DNA of 64,000 nt, from contig JAJEKV010000030.1 in NCBI GenBank assembly GCA_021234155.1, positions 15,428,003 to 15,492,002 of the forward strand, given 5' to 3'. The first letter of the stretch is position 1, and each line of letters starts with the position of its first letter. Below, piece after piece: positions 31,122 to 44,837 of the stretch. This DNA comes from Isoetes taiwanensis (lineage: Eukaryota > Streptophyta > Lycopodiopsida > Isoetales > Isoetaceae). The position numbers and the translations under genes were made by a program. Below the pieces are notes generated by a model. That model was given only the letters and a program-made list of their open reading frames with translations. It had not been told where the DNA came from and did not search any database.

Positions 31122-33672
31122 CTAATGGAAAATAAAAAACATTTTAGCCCTAAGTTTTTGTCTCTGCTCCACTCTTTCTCTGCATTGTCGACTGAGGACC
31201 AAGCTGCCCTTCTTCACCAGTTAAGCTCTTTTCATAAGGATCCAAATCATTTCATTCTCTTTGGCAATTTCGCTAACTCTGCAGATCAATATCAGGGTAT
31301 GGATCCAAAATCTTCCAAAACTCCAGTGTGGGACAATTTCTCTAAGGATCCGGATATGTGGGGTCGTTTTCCTGCTCTGGATCCTGTCTCACAAATTCCT
31401 CTGCCTTATGGTGTTCCTAGACCTAACGCTGAAATCCAACCTGACGAGAATTATGATGCTGCATTGAAGGAGCTACGTCCTATTGAAGGGAGTAAACAGA
31501 AACTCTACCATGGTATTTCTCTTAATCTACCTTCTGTTCATTCTAAAATGTCCACCCTTATGAATACTGCTGTTCTTATCAAAGTATCCAGATCGGGTAT
31601 CCAAATAGATAAACTGTGGGCATTTTGTCTAAATCTTCAAAAGGGGGTCATTATAAATGCCATGTACTGGTTAAATTTCCCATATATCATGGTAGAATGT
31701 GGCAGCCAGAGAACTGCCAATTTCCTTCTTAAGCTGGGTGTTCGATCTTTTGAAGCCTATCAAATTTCCTTCCTTAAATGGGACCCCAAGCTAAATTCTG
31801 AAAATATGGAAAATCTCTGTGTGGCCTCCACAACTCTTCAAGGTTTAAATCCTATTTACTGGAGTGAAGAATGCCTTAAGCTCCTATTTAATTCCATTGG
31901 GAATTACATTTGCACTGAATACTCTCCCTCAAGATCACCAAAAGCTTTCATCCAATTAGACCTTTCCAAAACCATCCCTACTTCAATTCCCTTCACTGAT
32001 GCTTTTGGCCAAAACTCCTGCCTATCATTAAGATGGTCAGGCCTACCTCCTCACTGTCAAAATTGTTTAAAGAGACATTACTGGTATATTGAGTGTCCCC
32101 AAAGGGAAGCAATGCTGAAAGAAGGAGATAAGGTTGACATGATTCCAGAGCCAAGAATTGACACTGTTAACAAAGTCAGTGGCAGGTTACTTTCAGGAGA
32201 GCCAGGTGGCTCGACCTTGATTTCACAAGACCTTCACCAAACATTCCAATGGCACAGGGTTAATGGAAGCAGAAAGAGGATTAGAAATAAACAGGCCAAC
32301 AGAATAGATATGACCTCTCACTCTCCCAACATCAACAAGGGTTCCCTTTATTCCAATAAAACCTAATTCCACTGGAGTCAAGGTACTACAGAATTATGAA
32401 AAGCTCAAAGATAAAGGGAAAGATAAAGGGAAAGCTCCAGTTTTGCAAAATGTAATGCAAACAGATAAGTTGCATAATCTTTTAGACCAAGTTATTACAG
32501 ATTCTCGAGGAAATTACAAGATGCAGACACAAGACTTGATTCACCATTTTGGGCATTCTAATGTTAAGAATGTTCCATTAATTATTAAAAGCCATACCAC
32601 ACATCAACCTGCCATTCTTAAAGGGTTGAAATTGTGTGACAAAGTTCTGGCAGAGAGCTTCAAGGTTGATACAGCACATAAGCAAAAAATGACACAAAAA
32701 AGTTCTCAGTCAAAAAAGTCAGCTTTGTTCTCAAAGCAGTTGAACTCTCATGGAGACAATTCCATCATGGAATGCATGGTATCCAATGATCCAGGTACTT
32801 CATCTGCTCCAGCTCAAGTTACCCCTGCAGAATCTCCACAAGAAAATCAACATAAAATTGATAATGAGCTAGCACCAGCAGCAACACTCGAAGACAATGG
32901 TCTCCTGCAAGAAGAAGATAACCTACTTGACAAAATTGATTGTTCTAATCAATTCCAGGTACTTGCTAGTTTAAGTGTTGAACAAGATCTTGATTTAATT
33001 TTGAGCAATAATGTTGTGCCCTCTCATGATATCACTCTATATCCAAAATCTACCTTTCCCTCACCCTGCCTTCCACAAACTCACCCTTTAATTGATTTTC
33101 ATAACCTGCCTTCCCATTCCCCAAGGTCCACCTCTCCTATCTCCAAGGAAATAGCAGAGCAACTTGCCACCCTGCAAGATGGGATGGTTCAAGATTCAAG
33201 AACTACAGATGGAGTGCCATATGGGAATCTTACAGTGAACAGCAATGGTGCTCAAGATACAGTTACAGGAACTCAAGAACATGAGCCTTTGGCAGCTGGT
33301 CTGGAGTCTAAGGGGGATACCATAGACTGCTCGATCTCCCACATCTCAAATTCACAACCTGAGATCAACAGGGCAGACATCTCTAGCAGTCAAGTACCTC
33401 TCTTTTATGATTGTAATGAATTTGTTTCTAAGGATGATGCCTGTAATTTGTTTGAGTTTATACCTGGGGGGTGTTCTGACAATGAGTGTAATAGTGACAA
33501 AGAGAATTGGGGTAATGAGAACTTTCTCTCTGATAACTCTATTGCTATTAAATCTAGTAAAGAATCTCGATCTAGAAAAACTAAAAAACTTGCCAAATCA
33601 GAGATATCTGCCATTTTACACAAGACCCCTGCTGGCAATACCAGGAGCAAGAAAAACAGGAGAAACAGATAA
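31122..33672 (+). pseudogene. LINE ORF1 (DUF4283/zinc-knuckle type), frameshifted
   Basis: The first part, from MENKKHFSPK at about 31122 to the stop at 32364-32366, has the RNA-binding DUF4283-like region and a zinc-knuckle-like CQNCLKRHYWYIEC whose spacing is one residue short of the usual C-x2-C-x3-G-H-x4-C. The second part, 32443-33672, is in another frame: Ser/Asp/Glu-rich and disordered, ending in a basic tail (NTRSKKNRRNR). It forms the LINE ribonucleoprotein. Confidence 0.75.
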
Positions 33673-33713
33673 TTTGGTTTCCCTATCTCTCTTCTTATGT
33701 TTGGATCATCATC

Positions 33714-36700
33714 ATGAAGATCATGACATGGAATGTGAGGGGCATGAAAGGTCCCATCAAAAGGAGGAGAATTATCTCCCAACTAAGGCTTTACAAGTCT
33801 GACCTCATTTTGCTTCAGGAAACTAAGCTTCCAAAATTTGAAAGCTCTTCTCTTGCTGATTGGATTTATCCAGGGGCATCCTCTATTTGGATTGAATCAT
33901 CTGGTACATGTGGAGGTCTAATCATGATATGGAAAACTTTGACTCAAGTTTCCTTTCACAACAGCATTAGTAAATGCTGGCAGGCAGCTGTCTTCTCCAT
34001 GAATAACTCTAACTTTGGAGTTATAAACATTTATGCTCCCACTTCCCCAAAGGACAGAGAGAATCTTTGGCCTGAAATTTTATCTTGGGTGTCCTCCCAA
34101 CCTCGAATTGACTGGATTATTTCTGGAGATTTTAATAATACCCCAAACTGGGACATGAAACTAGGGAATAAAATTAACATGTCCAGATATGAGAGGATCA
34201 ATTGGGACTCAATGATCTCTGATCTTAATTTAATTCATGTCCCCTCCTCCACTGCAAGTTATACCTGGTCAAACAAACAAAAAAACTCAAATAGAGTTTA
34301 CTGTGCTTTAGACAGGTTCTATGTCTCAAGTTCTTCCAGCTCCTTTTGGGATAATTGCTTTGTGGTAAGTGATGAATCAACCTCGATTTCTGATCATCAA
34401 CCACAATTCTTACATACCAAGCACCTTCTCCAACTTCCTAGGGATGGCAACATTCCTTTTAAGCTTAATTGTTCACTGCTTGGCAATGAGCATTTCTGCA
34501 CGGATTTCAGAAACTTCTATCTCTCTTTGCAGGCAAATCAAGCCTCAACTACTGGGTTTAATGTTAATCTCTCCATGAAATCCTTTTACTTCAAGATTAA
34601 GCAAGTCAAATCCTGGATCAAAAGCTGGTCTCACAGAATTCACAAAGAGAAAAACATGCTCAAGGAAAATTATCTGGAACAAATGAGGCTAATTAGGAGT
34701 CGATTGCAGCAACATCCTTATGATCTAAATCTCCAAATTGGGGAGGAAGTTTTAGAAAAGCAGATAAAATCCATTGAAGAAATAGAGGCCAGAAGTTATG
34801 CTATTAAATGCAAGATGAAATACAACAATGAGATGGATATTGGGAGCTCCAGATTCTTCTATAGAACTGCTAAACATAGGCTCCTAAACAACTCTGTTCT
34901 TCAGATCCAAGATGACAATGGCTCAAATATTGATTCTCCCACTGATATTAAGCATTTCTTTTATGGGAAATTTGCCACTATGTTTAATGGTAGGAATTCT
35001 GCTGTCAATAGCTCTTCCCCTAAGAGAGATGAGTTTATTTCCTTGATCAATCAAATCTACCCTACCCCGAGCAATTCCATGAATGACTCCATTGCAGCTA
35101 TCCCTTCTGAGCAGGAAATTCTTAAGGTTCTCATGAGCTTTTCCAAAGGTAAATCCCCTGGTCCAGATGGGTTGCCCCCAGAGTTTTATTTAAACTTCTG
35201 GGATGTTCTAAAGGATGACATTGTAAATTTGGTCCATGGTTTTTGGAATGCAAACCATTTACATCCCTCTATCTCTGCTGGCTTCATAACCTTAGTTCCC
35301 AAGATTGACATGCCTACTACCTTCTCGGATTGGAGGCCAATCTCTCTGACCAATTCCACTTATAAACTTTGTGCCAAGATCATTGCCAACAGGATCAAAC
35401 CTTTCCTTCAGGAGAATATAAATTTCAAGCAATCTGCTTTTCTCCCAAACAGATTTATTTTGGATAACTATATAGTGGCTATGGAGGGTTTACACTGGAA
35501 TAGAGTGTCTGATCAAAATTGTATCCTTTTGAAACTTGATTTCAAAAGAGCTTTTGACTCAGTGAACTGGGACTTTTTGGAACTTGCTATGCATAAAATT
35601 GGTTTTAATCCCAAACTTATTTCTTTAATCATGGGTTTAAACTTGAAGGCAAACTCAGCTGTCCTTGTCAATGGTTCCCCATCAAATTTTTTCAATCTTT
35701 CTCGAGGGGTTAGGCAGGGTTGCCCTCTTGCCCCTTATCTTTACCTGGTGGCTGCTGAATTTCTCACTAAGGCTGTTGACTACCATCAGGCTAGTGGAAA
35801 CATTACAGGATTACTTCTTCCTAATAACAAAGGTAGTCTTATTATTTCCCAATATGCAGATGACACCTTTGCTTTCTTAGACTCTAATCCTGACAATATT
35901 GCCAAATTCCTAGATATTGTTGAATTATTCTCTGCTGCATCAGGTATTTATCTCAACATTGATAAAAGTGTGATTGTTGGTGATATTATGCATAGCCAAG
36001 TCTGTGGTATCAAGGTCCTCAATACTATGTAAGCAACTAAGATCCTAGGCATGCCATTATCTCTCAATCCCAATATTAAAGGGCTGTGGGATCCAATTTT
36101 ACAAAGAATCAGAAAGAAGCTAAATTCCTTCAGAAATTCCTTGTCAACTGCAGGTCGTATCATAATTGCAAACTCTGTTATTGCAGCTTCTCACATTTAC
36201 TATTCTTCTGCCTTAATAGCTCCAAAGTCCATTTATAATGAACTTGAGAAAACTATCAGGAAGTTTATTTGGAATGGTAACCATTGTGTCAATTGGGATA
36301 CTGTCACAAGACCAAAGTTTCAGGGTGGTCTAGGCTGTAAGAACTTATATTTACAAGCCTGTGCCCTGGCAGGGAAATTTGTTTGGAGAACCTTGACTGG
36401 AAATAATTCCTTGGCTTCAACCTTCATTAGATATTGGCTTGAATGCTCATTTGTTGATGGTCATCCAAGTGTGAAGCACTGCCTGCCAGAGTCAGCTCTC
36501 AACTATTTACACCCAGGCAGAAATACCAGTCCTCTGATGCAGAACATGATTAAATCTTGGAATATTGTTCAGGATTGTTTTGACATCCCTCAAATACAAG
36601 ATTTACATTCAAATTCTTCCTTATTCTGGTCTCCACAGTTTCAAGACAATAATGGTCACATCCCTGCACTCAGACACCCGAGAATATATAGGAAATGGCT

Positions 36701-37589
36701 TCATTTTGGCTTCACTAAGGTTAAGCATTTATTTATTAATGACCATATCATTTCCTGGACTAATCTGAGAAGGCTTATTCATGGCACTTCCAGTGACAAG
36801 CTGGTTTTTTCTCATTTCAAAAACATCTTGGCTCAAAGTGCAAATCTTTTAACCAATCAAGAGCAATTTCCCTTAAAGGTAAATGGTAATGCCAGATATA
36901 AGGTAAGTGGAGTGTATGCCTTTCTAAACCAAAAGATTTCCTCAGCTAAAGCTCAAATTCAATGGTCTATTTCTGAAAGGGAGTGCAGTAATATTTATTT
37001 GAACATCTGGAACTCTTACTGTCCCCCTAAAGTTAATTTCTTCATTTGGCTCATTGCACACAAAAGTCTTCCCAATCTTGTTTCTCTTTCTAGAAGGATT
37101 CCTACTATTCTGCCTGCTTGCCAGCTTAATTGCTCTCAGGATGAATCCATGGAGCATATTTTCTATTGCCCCAAGATTGCAAGCTTCTGGTCATGGTTCT
37201 ACAACAAATTCAACAGCCTCTTTCCTGGCCAGCCTCAGGGTAACCTGCTCCAGTTATTGCAGAATAATGATGCCTTTATGAACACTATAATTTTTACTGC
37301 TCTATGGAACATTTGGAAAGCTAGAAATAGGATTGTTCATGGTAAGAAAAATGTCTCTATTTTCTGGATCAAGATGAACTTCCAGTTAGATTTGGAAGGC
37401 TATGCTACTGCTCACAGGAGTAAATTGGGAGACAATTATGACAAGAAATGGGATTCTGTTGGTAATTTTACAGGGGTTTTTAATTTATATATTTCCTGTC
37501 TCAAGGTCATTAATTCTAATGCTCCCTTCTCTGATTTTCTTCATAGAGTACCTGGAATTCCTGAAGGGGGAGGGGAACAACAAATTTGA
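33714..37589 (+). pseudogene. LINE ORF2: endonuclease and reverse transcriptase
   Basis: One frame of about 1290 codons interrupted once by TAA at 36030-36032. The N-terminal APE-type endonuclease shows MTWNVRGMKG, LLQETKLP and ISGDFNNTP. RT shows KSPGPDGLPPEFY, ISLTNSTYKL, FLPNRFILDN, KLDFKRAFDSVNW, RGVRQGCPLAPYLY and the catalytic QYADDTFAF. After the stop the same frame continues with the ILGMPL block and a C-terminal zf-RVT-like region (PPKVNFFIWLIAHKSLP, C-x(n)-MEHIFYCP). Apart from this one stop it is intact. Confidence 0.9.
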
Positions 37590-38440
37590 CACTATGTTGA
37601 CATATCAAGAGGCAGCTCTATACTGCAACAGCACAGCCAGCACAAATTTGTCACCACCAGGTCCACAAGCAAGCTCAGATGATGTCCTGCTATATAAAGT
37701 CAGATGCACCAGTAATGAGAACACTTGGGCAAAAATTTATTGTAGGGAAGTGGTGCAAATGTACTGTCTGTTCAGATTCCTATTTATGTATCACTTCTCC
37801 CTCACGGAAAGGCAGCTTAGCAGATACAGAGAATTATACTATTCCCACAAAATGTTGTCTGATCTATATGGCACTTTGCTCTTGCCGATGGCTACAGAAG
37901 ATATTCACAAGCTACTCATCGACAATGGTTCTGAGCATAACAGCTATAAGTTTGGTACTGACTCAGGTTTCTACTGGGTTTACAATCATATCTTTGACCA
38001 AGTCATGGGTTCCTCATAATCTCCATCTCAGCCTACATTCACCCTCACTATTTGCTCCTCATCTGTACTTTCATCCTCTTGCCACAACAACTGTTGCTCA
38101 GATTTAAACTTGCTCTTGTCTAACACTTCACACATGTGCTTGGTTTTGAATTTGACTTTGCAGGCTTTCTGGATTCATCTGAAGATCATCTATGTCAGAA
38201 ATTTAGCTACAACAACTTGGTCAAAATTTTGCTGCATTCACCTCCACATGAAAGTCTATCTGAAGATTTTGGCTGCTCTTATGTTACTACTTTTAAGCAC
38301 TATGTCATATTTTGTATCTCCTAGATAACTCTGCCTTTAAGTTATAACTAATGAGGTTGATTCTACACCCATTAGTGACACTATGTATGGTTTTTATTAA
38401 TTAATGGAAAAAACAATCTTAACTTCAAAAAAAAAAAAAA
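37590..38440 (+). other. LINE 3' untranslated region
   Basis: No LINE domain. It ends with an A-run and the target duplicate. Scattered open frames look incidental. Confidence 0.65.
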
Positions 38441-38450
38441 TAAAGCTATC

Positions 38451-39152
38451 TTATCCAAATACTTTACACTAGCAGGAAGGCATAATGCCTTGTTTCATGG
38501 GCTTCATGGACCCTGTATCAGACCTATTTGACAGGTTGGTGCATTACATGATTTTGCAATGCCATATTAGACAAGAACGATCCCTTGCAACAAATATTTC
38601 ATAGCCCTAGAATACCAGAAGCAATATCAGAGTATTGGAAATCCGGTAAGCCATTGCATATCTTATTGGAATCGAGGCTCTAAGTAGATGTACCAACCAA
38701 CAACAGATCAAATATCATTGCAAATAAGCTCTAAGCATATCCGAAATGATTTTAAGCCGCTACAACCATTCCAGTTTCTACTTTTTTGCATTGAACAGCT
38801 GTGCATCATCATAATCATGTTGGCATGGAGCCGACATCTCCAACATGCGATCATTTGGATGCAGAGGTCTCATATGTAGCCACCAATTAGCCACCAAGCA
38901 CACAAATGTGCTATGTTGCAGTTATTGGTGAATTAAAGAGCCGTATTTGGCAGCACTACCTTCACAATCACACTTACACATGAGCTTTTGATTCCTCTTC
39001 ACATTGTTTAGATGTTGCATTTTGGGTGGGGTGGATTTGCTCTAGTGGACATTTTCTCTATTGAGTTTTTAGTCCCCATTATACTTTCTTTGTAGTTTTC
39101 TCTATTAATAAAGGTTCTCGTGTCTTAAAAGAAAAAAAAACGAAAAAAAAAA
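38451..39152. other. Spacer between the LINE and the tandem array
   Basis: No gene seen. It ends in interrupted A-runs (39127-39152) that mark the first array boundary. Confidence 0.45.
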
Positions 39153-40515
39153 CCCAGCCAATCCTAGCTTCAGACAAAAGCCCAACTAGGATCCGCGTCT
39201 GTATAAGTCAATCCTTATCACAGCATGATCAACCCATACAAAGTCTAGGCTAACTTAGATGGTACTCTAAATCCATAGTATCTTTCATGAAATTTATAAT
39301 CTTCGAAACAAGCAGCCATATCTGAAGTCAACATCTTTCTGTATACAACCAGAACTTAACAGTCCTATCTGGGTTACAATATTTCATTTTATTTGTAACT
39401 ATATTCCAGTACTTTAAGAGTATCAATGGTCTGGTATATTGCTAAAGCAAAACAAACAATGGTTTATTCTGACTGTTCTTGTGTGTCTAATCGTATTTTA
39501 TTTGGTATATGAACTATGTGTCAACTATAACTGGGATTAAGACTATATAATATCCAACCAGCGAATAAATCTTAGTTAATATTCCCATATCTTCTTTATG
39601 TTTGCATATTCAGATCCAATATGAGCAGTACTTTCAGCTGTATGTATTTTATGTCTAGAAAACATATTCCTATTGCTGTTATGTACTCATTTCTTAACTC
39701 ATTATGCATATATGCTTTCAGTCTAAACATAAAGTTGATGAAGCTATAGTCTCAGCCAAAATTGGCATTAAAACAGAGCATGTATGTATAACTTATATCA
39801 TAAGTCACAACTTCTGTAATATCCTTAGTTTAAAGAGGTAATAATCTGTTTATATGCAGTCACAATCTGCCATCTATAGGCATAGTATAAGAGTGTAGAA
39901 CTAGAATCCCAACACAACCAAAATTATACCATAAATATGCAAAACTTTGTGCATGTAATAAGTTTGGGAGGATCTTACCAGATCATCATAGCAGTAAAAT
40001 AAAAAACAATAGAAGCATAAGTAAAAATGCTGTCTTTAAACAGTTTACTGATGTAACATCTGTTTGTGTATTTGTACTCAATCCATTGTAAGTCGTAGGA
40101 ACAGTTCAGCATTCTTGTTTTGTAAATCTTCTACCAGCTAAACACCAACAACCAAAGCAGAGAAGCGACAAGGGAAGGAGACCATCAAAACCATCAAAAC
40201 ATTAGCAGGAAACTGGTAATGATTGAAGGGCCAAAAAGGTACATGTGGTTACTCTCAGTTTATCACATTTCACCCCTTGTAGCCCTTTGCAAATCATTAG
40301 TTTTAGCATGAAATAGAAGGAAAGGTATGGAAAAGCAAAAGCATAATATTATCAATCAGAAATAACAGCAATAAGAAACCCTGAATCCAGGAGAATAAAA
40401 GGAAACCATATTTGGAGGATAAACCACTGCTAATAATCACTGGGAACCTTGTATTCCATGTATGTAGATCAGAGGTATAAAATATCGAGATTCTAAATAA
40501 TAATACCAAAGTTAC

Positions 40516-40839
40516 CTGATCGTTATCATGGTCTGATGCAAATCCATCAGATTCTTGTGTTTCAGGAACAGACACAATATTTGTATAGGACTTCGAACCA
40601 TGCTGGATCTTATTATGCAAGGCATCTGCAGAGGGTCTTTTCTTACTGGAACCACCAACCATCTCATTTTTACCACGTTTTAAACCATGAGACTCATGCA
40701 GATTAGCCATGGGGCCGCAGTTAGAGTAGTAATCTAAGCTATCCTTACACCATAAGGTTTCCTCGTCAATATGGAGAGTATTCAGGCGCTCAAGATCAGC
40801 AGATGATATAAAGTTATCAGGGTCGGACTCAGAGTCCAT
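40516..40839 (-). CDS. Candidate coding exon, unknown acidic protein
   Basis: 108 codons from an ATG (MDSESDPDNFISSADLERL...) to a donor ATCAG|GTAAC at 40516. Acidic and Ser/Asn-rich with a short basic stretch (GSSKKRPSADALHNK). An in-frame TAA lies upstream and a plausible intron acceptor (TTCTGTTTTAG) 24 bases before the ATG, as expected for a start codon after a 5' UTR intron. Family unknown; downstream exons not identified. Confidence 0.45.
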
Positions 40840-41005
40840 GGTATTATGGTATTAGGGATCTTACTAAAACAGAAATATCCGTCAGAGATTAAAGCTCAGT
40901 CATTTATAATATCTGTGGTCTCGAAACCATCGTTCATCTTGGGAAACCCCATCGAAGAAGAAGACTAAGACGTAAAGACTGTCAATGCCAGCAAGAAATT
41001 CATAC

Positions 41006-41105
41006 CTATGTATATTTTGGGGAACCGGAAGGAGCATTCAATGTGGCCGTCTGGTGGGAAATCCGTCCCTTCCGATGCTATGCTGTATAATCCTAGTGTC
41101 TCCAT
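41006..41105 (-). CDS. Candidate first exon, unknown gene
   Basis: An ATG at 41103-41105 opens 33 codons (METLGLYSIASEGTDF...) ending in a good donor ATAG|GTATGA at 41006. It reads like real protein and ends in phase 1. Joining it to the next candidate exon at the TTCTGTTTTAG acceptor runs into a stop, so the two may belong to alternative transcripts, or one base may be wrong. I do not recognise the protein. Confidence 0.35.
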
Positions 41106-41451
41106 GCCCTAAAATTTGAGATACCGAATCTATGCCCAAGACTAACATACGTAAAAGGGGTTTTATTTTTTATAAAAAAGGGGAAGCATTATTACAGATC
41201 TTTAAGCCTTAGGTTTATTTACTAGGGACCTTAGGGCCAACCATAGGATACATCACCTATATGTACATATAACATCTTGGGATACAAATCTCCCTTATAT
41301 TCTCTTGTGTATTCTGCATAAGAGCTTGAATGCTAAGTCCAAATAGCAGATAAGTATTAGGCAAAGGAGTAAAATGTGTATTATGAAGGAAATAGAAATA
41401 GAGAGATATTTTATAGTCTACTAGCCTAGTAGACATCAAAATTGGAAAGGG

Positions 41452-41483
<32 letters not shown>

Positions 41484-41768
41484 AACTGCAAAAAAACACT
41501 TTTATCTAGTTAAAACCCATTTGGGTGGTTATCTAGATACAATAAGCAATCCTAGAAACAGTAGGTGCAGAACTGGATCTAGGCAAAGACTTGGTGTATA
41601 CTTGAGAACGAAAGCAATAATTATAGTATAAAAGCCAAAAGCTTTCTACATTCATCAAGACAAAATGATAGATTTCTTTGATCATTTACTTAAAATCAAG
41701 TTTGCTAAGAAACTGACATACTTTGGAGCAAGTAAGACAACAAATATATTGCAGAAATCAAATGTTAC

Positions 41769-41873
41769 AGAACATTTTATAATCTTCAAGAGTTCGTCTT
41801 CGTATAATTTATCCGCATCAATGCCCAATCCACCCGTTACATATTTGGAAAACATAACAGAGAGTAAAGGATC
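41769..41873 (-). other. Candidate exon in A1a
   Basis: 35 open codons (DPLLSVMFSKYVTGG...) between acceptor GTAACAG| and donor |GTAACA, with no stop. The same exon is at 44733-44837 in A2a. Protein family not recognised. Confidence 0.38.
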
Positions 41874-43927
41874 CTGTTACCTGCACCAACATTACAAAAA
41901 ACAAGCATCAGAATGGTTGTCTTGTACATGGTAGCAGGTGTCATGGGATCCTTTAGGGTCAACCCCCTTCACACTGCTTGTGATCCTACTAAATAGCAAA
42001 GAATTCACAATACATCCATTAGCAATTAATAAACAGATGTAACTAATGGATTCTTAGAGACAAATGCTTTATAAACATATGTCGACTTTCCCTGAGAGAT
42101 TATCGCCTACCATTTGCTGTTGTAAGGAAATCGATTCTGCTACAGACTGGCCAGAGCAGAACATATTTCAATGTATATCATTGTCTAGATAACAAACACC
42201 ATCTAGAAATAGCACCCAGTTAATTAGAATCCATAAGGAAAATTTGCTACAAGAGTGACTATCAGCTCGTCCAACAGTAGAAGGTATTTCCAAATGCCAA
42301 ATACATTTCTCAACCTATGTAAAATACTAGAACATATCCAATACTAGTTATAGGTGGCAAACTGAAAGGCAACACGTTCATCCCAAATAGCATGACATTT
42401 GCATCTCATGGATTCCTGAATGTTATGGTCTACACAAACCTAATGGTAAGGAGAAATTATGAGCATGCTTATGTATCACAGTATCTGCACTATGTGCCAC
42501 AGCCATTTTGATCACAAAAACAACAAAGCTGATGTTCTATTGGTGCAATAATGACCAGATCAGCATAACAACTCTATAACTAGCAATTATCCACAGAGCA
42601 GTAAGGTGCAAAATCATTAAAACTTAGTGAAAGATTCTGAAAAAGCTATTGTCATGTAATTATTGCTAGACCTGTTTACACAGATCAGATCTGTTTACTC
42701 AGATCAGATAACTATCCAGATTATCCAGATTAACATAATAGACATCGCCAAGGCTTAGATTATAATTCAGATTAGTAGTTTAATAGCAACAAATTGCAAG
42801 CAGCTTATCGTGTTATTAGATCAACATGCACTTACTGTGAAAATATTAGTAGATTTGACCAGATAAAGAGCAAAGAAGCTAAATCATAATTCCAAACCTG
42901 ATTAGAGCGAGTGTTGCCCAATGTAATGCCGATGGATCATCCACAGTTGCTAATGCATTGTCCATTGTTGGAATTGAGAATAATATCACTCTGACCATGA
43001 GCAGAAGCCACAGATCTGATCTATTCATTTGCCTTGAACTGAAGCCACATACATGATTTGCTCATTCTTGTCACCCCTAAAATCATCCTCTGGAAATCGC
43101 TAACATACACCATGTGTTGACACCATGCAATCGGATGCCAGATGCATGGGCTCTATCTGCATGTGCTCTATTTAGTGTACAAAGGAGAACCCTAAAATAC
43201 AGATATGCATCAAATCGGCTATCCCTGCTTCCTCTGAACAGATGATTCAAGCCGTCAGCTGCCGTCCTAGCCGTCCTGCAGAAGCACGATCATACCAGCC
43301 TTTTGCCCTAAAGCGTCTACTGTATTATTTCCACAGGGGTAATTTTTTCTAAGTTAATGACCAAATTTAATAAAACCAACATTATATTTCCATTTCCAAC
43401 GTGCACCAAGTGCCAAATGCTAGCCATGCATTTAGAAAATCGATCTAAAAGCCTTCACTTAACAAGGTAAACCCCATATTGTTGGGGCCACTATAAGCCA
43501 TTGGCATGCCAAGTGGATCATATAGCATATGGTTTGCTCAAGCATACAGGCTGATAAGAAACTTAGGCCTTGAAAGCCTTCTGCAAATATGACAAGAGAC
43601 AAATATAATATTCCTTTGAAGAAATAAAAGAATTAAGGGACTTGAACCATTTAAAGTGTTGCCCCATATAGGTCAACAAGTTGTGCAGTGCCTATGCTAC
43701 TCATATTTGCTTTGTATTATAGCATTTATGCCAACAATCCAAATACCTAATAAAAAAACCCTGCCACCTTCCGTAGATCGGGGGGCCCAAGTATAAGTCA
43801 ATTTATTGCAACAAGGAGAGTAGGACCTTGTTGCACCAAGGCCCTACCCTACCTATATTGCCCATACTTCTACTCATGAAATAAGAACTTTGATGTAACA
43901 TGAACATTGTACAACATACCAACATAC

Positions 43928-44140
43928 CTGGAAATAGCTCATTCTTCAAAATGCGGAGTAAATTTCTTTTGATATCCTTCAAAGCGCCACCATTTTTGCA
44001 GAATGCATCAGTGAGCTTTCAGTATCCAAATCAGTAGCTACATTTGGTAGAACTTGAGATACCATCCCTTTTGCGGCATGACCATAAGGTCTAGCCATTT
44101 TGTTATTTCCAAATGGAATCTTTGATTTTTCCTCAGTATT
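43928..44140 (-). other. Candidate exon in A1b
   Basis: Reads as protein on the minus strand (KSKIPFGNNKMARPYGH..., then GGALKDIKRNLLRILKNELF) up to a donor |GTATGTT at 43927. One frame change, at a CACTGATG site, splits it. Its last ~28 codons align loosely with the B1b/B2b exon, so the two may be ancient duplicates. Confidence 0.35.
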
Positions 44141-44732
44141 TTTTAGCAAATGCAATTGTCATGCAATCATGACTTTTCTGACCTTAAGATAAGATACTCC
44201 TTGCTCCTTTGCTTTAACACTTCGTTATCATCTTGTTCATAGATATCAGAAGGTACAAATGTGTAATTTAGAGATTTGGCCTGTATATATTGCATTTGTC
44301 ATAATCCAACGACGCAAGATCCTTAATGCAATGCTTGTAAACTGCATTCTCTTCATGTTCCTATATGTCAGAAAGTCCAAGATAATATTTAGATAAGTCA
44401 ATTATTAGATCAGCACCTATAATCACCGAGTCTTTGTTATTCGTATAACCAATAAATTGGGATTAAGAAAAAAAACCTTTAAACTGCAAAAAATCAGTAT
44501 TTTATCTAGTTAAAACCCATTTGGGTAGTTATCTGGATACAATAAGCAATCCTAGAAACAGTAGGTGCAAAACTGGATCTAGGCAAAGACTTGGTGTATA
44601 CTTGAGAATGAAAGCAATAATTATAGTATAAAAGCCAAAAGCTTTCTACATTCATCAAGACAAAATGATAGATTTCTTTGATCATTTACTTAAAATCAAG
44701 TTTGCTAAGAAACTGACATACTTTAATGTTAC

Positions 44733-44837
44733 AGAACATTTTATAATCTTCAAGAGTTCGTCTTCGTATAATTTATCCGCATCAATGCCCAATCCACCCG
44801 TTACATATTTGGAAAACATAACAGAGAGTAAAGGATC
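44733..44837 (-). other. Candidate exon in A2a (copy of the A1a exon)
   Basis: Identical length and splice edges to 41769-41873. Just outside the donor, A2a lacks ~36 bases present in A1a. Confidence 0.38.

Larger units (their letters stand above)
30388..38440 (+). mobile_element. Nearly complete L1-type LINE
   Basis: 8.05 kb, flanked by AATAAAGCTATC at 30376-30387 and 38439-38450 (the second copy shares two A with the tail). It ends in an A-run at 38427-38440. Contents are a long 5' region with a small frame, ORF1 (zinc-knuckle type), ORF2 (endonuclease, RT, C-terminal Cys/His region) and a 3' UTR. Only a few breaks interrupt the frames, which with the intact target duplication points to recent insertion. 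Confidence 0.9.
39153..41478 (-). repeat. Array module M1
   Basis: Shares with B modules the first ~60 bases after the A-run (AGTCAATCC block), a GGATCTTACC block (39972 against 50078) and a GGGCCAAAAAGGTACAT...CAGTTTATCAC block (40228 against 50323). Otherwise diverged. It contains the two candidate exons listed next. Confidence 0.55.
41479..44475. repeat. Array unit A1 (modules A1a and A1b)
   Basis: A1a is repeated at 44476-49777, where a LINE interrupts it. A1b (43759-44475) has no second A copy but has a distant counterpart in B1b/B2b. The sequence at 43616-43621 is the empty site of the LINE found in A2a. Confidence 0.85.

Noticed and set aside
37402-38328. Open frames after LINE ORF2
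   Set aside because: They overlap the end of ORF2 or lie in its 3' UTR, with no domain or conserved start.
41665-41934. Plus-strand 89-codon frame repeated at 44665-44898
   Set aside because: It overlaps the better-supported minus-strand candidate exon, and the second copy differs by an indel. No domain.
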